Shown here piece by piece: positions 63,599 to 64,000 of a stretch of 64,000 nucleotides of DNA. How positions within the stretch are numbered: position 1 is the first letter of the stretch; the number at the start of each line of letters is the position of its first letter. Under the pieces are notes generated by a model, which saw only the letters and a list, made by a program, of their open reading frames with translations, did not search any database and was not told the DNA's origin. Source of the stretch: UBA868 sp016776875 (GTDB taxonomy: Bacteria; Pseudomonadota; Gammaproteobacteria; Arenicellales; UBA868); assembly GCA_051201585.1 (NCBI GenBank), contig CP179198.1:2542001-2606000 (forward strand). The letters are read 5' to 3'. The position numbers were made by a program, and so were the translations under genes.

Positions 63599-64000
63599 TT
63601 AACGCGGTTTTAACGCGGTCGCCACTTCCTCAGCAAAATAAGTCAGGATAGCATCTGCACCGGCGCGCTTAAACGCCAGCAATGATTCATGGACAACGCC
63701 CTGATGGTCAAGCCACCCGTTCTGGGACGCCGCACAAAGCATCGCGTACTCACCGCTGACCTGATAAACAAAAGTGGGAACGCCAAACTCGCTTTTCACC
63801 CGCTGAACGATATCGAGATAGGGCATGCCCGGTTTTATCATCACCATGTCAGCACCTTCCGCGAGGTCGAGCTCGATCTCACGCATGGCCTCATCCGTAT
63901 TGCCGGGGTCCATCTGATAGGTGTGCTTATCTCCCCCTCCCAAATTCGTCGCCGACCCAACGGCATCCCTGAATGGCCCATAAAACGAAGATGCATATTT
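63599..64000 (-). CDS. hemB: Delta-aminolevulinic acid dehydratase (C-terminal part)
   Basis: The minus-strand frame is open to the right edge and reads SSFYGPFRDAVGSA, then HTYQMDPGNTDEAMREIELD and the Schiff-base lysine in MVMIKPGMPYLD. This is the C-terminal 133 residues of HemB, which joins two aminolevulinate molecules to porphobilinogen for haem and sirohaem. Sirohaem is the cofactor of DsrAB, encoded at the other end of the window. Confidence 0.95.
   Translation of the reverse strand, partial: KYASSFYGPFRDAVGSATNLGGGDKHTYQMDPGNTDEAMREIELDLAEGADMVMIKPGMPYLDIVQRVKSEFGVPTFVYQVSGEYAMLCAASQNGWLDHQGVVHESLLAFKRAGADAILTYFAEEVATALKPR

Noticed and set aside
1..64000. A CRISPR array to go with the Cas6-like gene
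   Set aside because: I found no series of identical 25-40 base repeats with unique spacers on either strand, and no cas1, cas2 or effector gene.
1..64000. tRNA or rRNA genes
   Set aside because: No cloverleaf-like stretch or rRNA sequence was recognised in the intergenic regions.

Overview
The window looks like chromosome of a sulfur-oxidising gammaproteobacterium with roughly even base composition. The case rests on a reverse-type dissimilatory sulfite reductase operon (dsrA, dsrB, dsrE, dsrF, dsrH and the start of dsrC, running off the left edge), a periplasmic thiosulfate-oxidising set (soxX, soxY, soxZ, soxA, soxB) with no soxCD beside it, a dsrS homologue and a tusA. The housekeeping blocks (holA-lptE-leuS, miaB-ybeZ-ybeY-corC-lnt, rpe-gph-trpE, ubiE-ubiJ-ubiB) have gammaproteobacterial order. 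I cannot place the genus from sequence alone.

Layout. 1-3.65 kb: dsr operon, minus strand. 3.65-4.1 kb: divergent control region with two copies of a palindromic 10-mer. 4.1-10.4 kb: a sulfur-associated accessory cluster made of a TauD-like dioxygenase, several unknown small proteins, a stand-alone Cas6-like RAMP protein with no CRISPR array in the window, a cysteine-free DsrC paralogue (RspA type), two larger unknown proteins and dsrS. 10.4-14.6 kb: sox operon, minus strand, with a terminator-like hairpin between soxA and soxB. 14.8-34.2 kb: housekeeping genes (bepA, an aminotransferase, tusA, a nitrilase, rng, maf, rlmH, rsfS, nadD, proA, holA, lptE, leuS, cfa and others). 34.2-43.1 kb: a tryptophan locus that is split. 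trpC and trpG lie together without trpD, and trpE lies 6 kb away across an accessory insert of a DUF1254/DUF1214 protein, two tandem calcium-repeat lipoproteins and a sulfatase. 43.2-54.4 kb: gph, rpe, a DegP-type protease, a 5'-nucleotidase, a choloylglycine-hydrolase-type gene flanked by an lnt gene fragment, then lnt-corC-ybeY-ybeZ-miaB. 55-59.9 kb: iscR-suf iron-sulfur operon, lacking sufS. 60.1-64 kb: ubiB-ubiJ-ubiE, a DUF971 gene and hemB running off the right edge.

How the genes work together. SoxXA and SoxYZ with SoxB would oxidise thiosulfate in the periplasm. Without SoxCD the sulfane sulfur would be stored, carried in by relay proteins (TusA, DsrEFH, DsrC) and oxidised to sulfite by DsrAB. 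The Suf system would supply the iron-sulfur clusters that DsrAB needs.

Two results stand out. First, a Cas6-like protein with an intact glycine-rich loop sits in a same-strand run beside a cysteine-less DsrC paralogue and a dioxygenase, divergent from dsr, which suggests an RNA-binding or RNA-processing component in a sulfur-oxidation module. Second, eight single-base frameshifts occur in genes that should be intact. Seven of them (soxY, miaB, iscR, sufB, a sulfatase and two in one lipoprotein) lie at an AGCT tetranucleotide, usually in the T-run after AGC; the eighth (sufC) is in a G7 run. This pattern points to systematic read or base-calling error at a possibly modified AGCT motif rather than to true gene loss.
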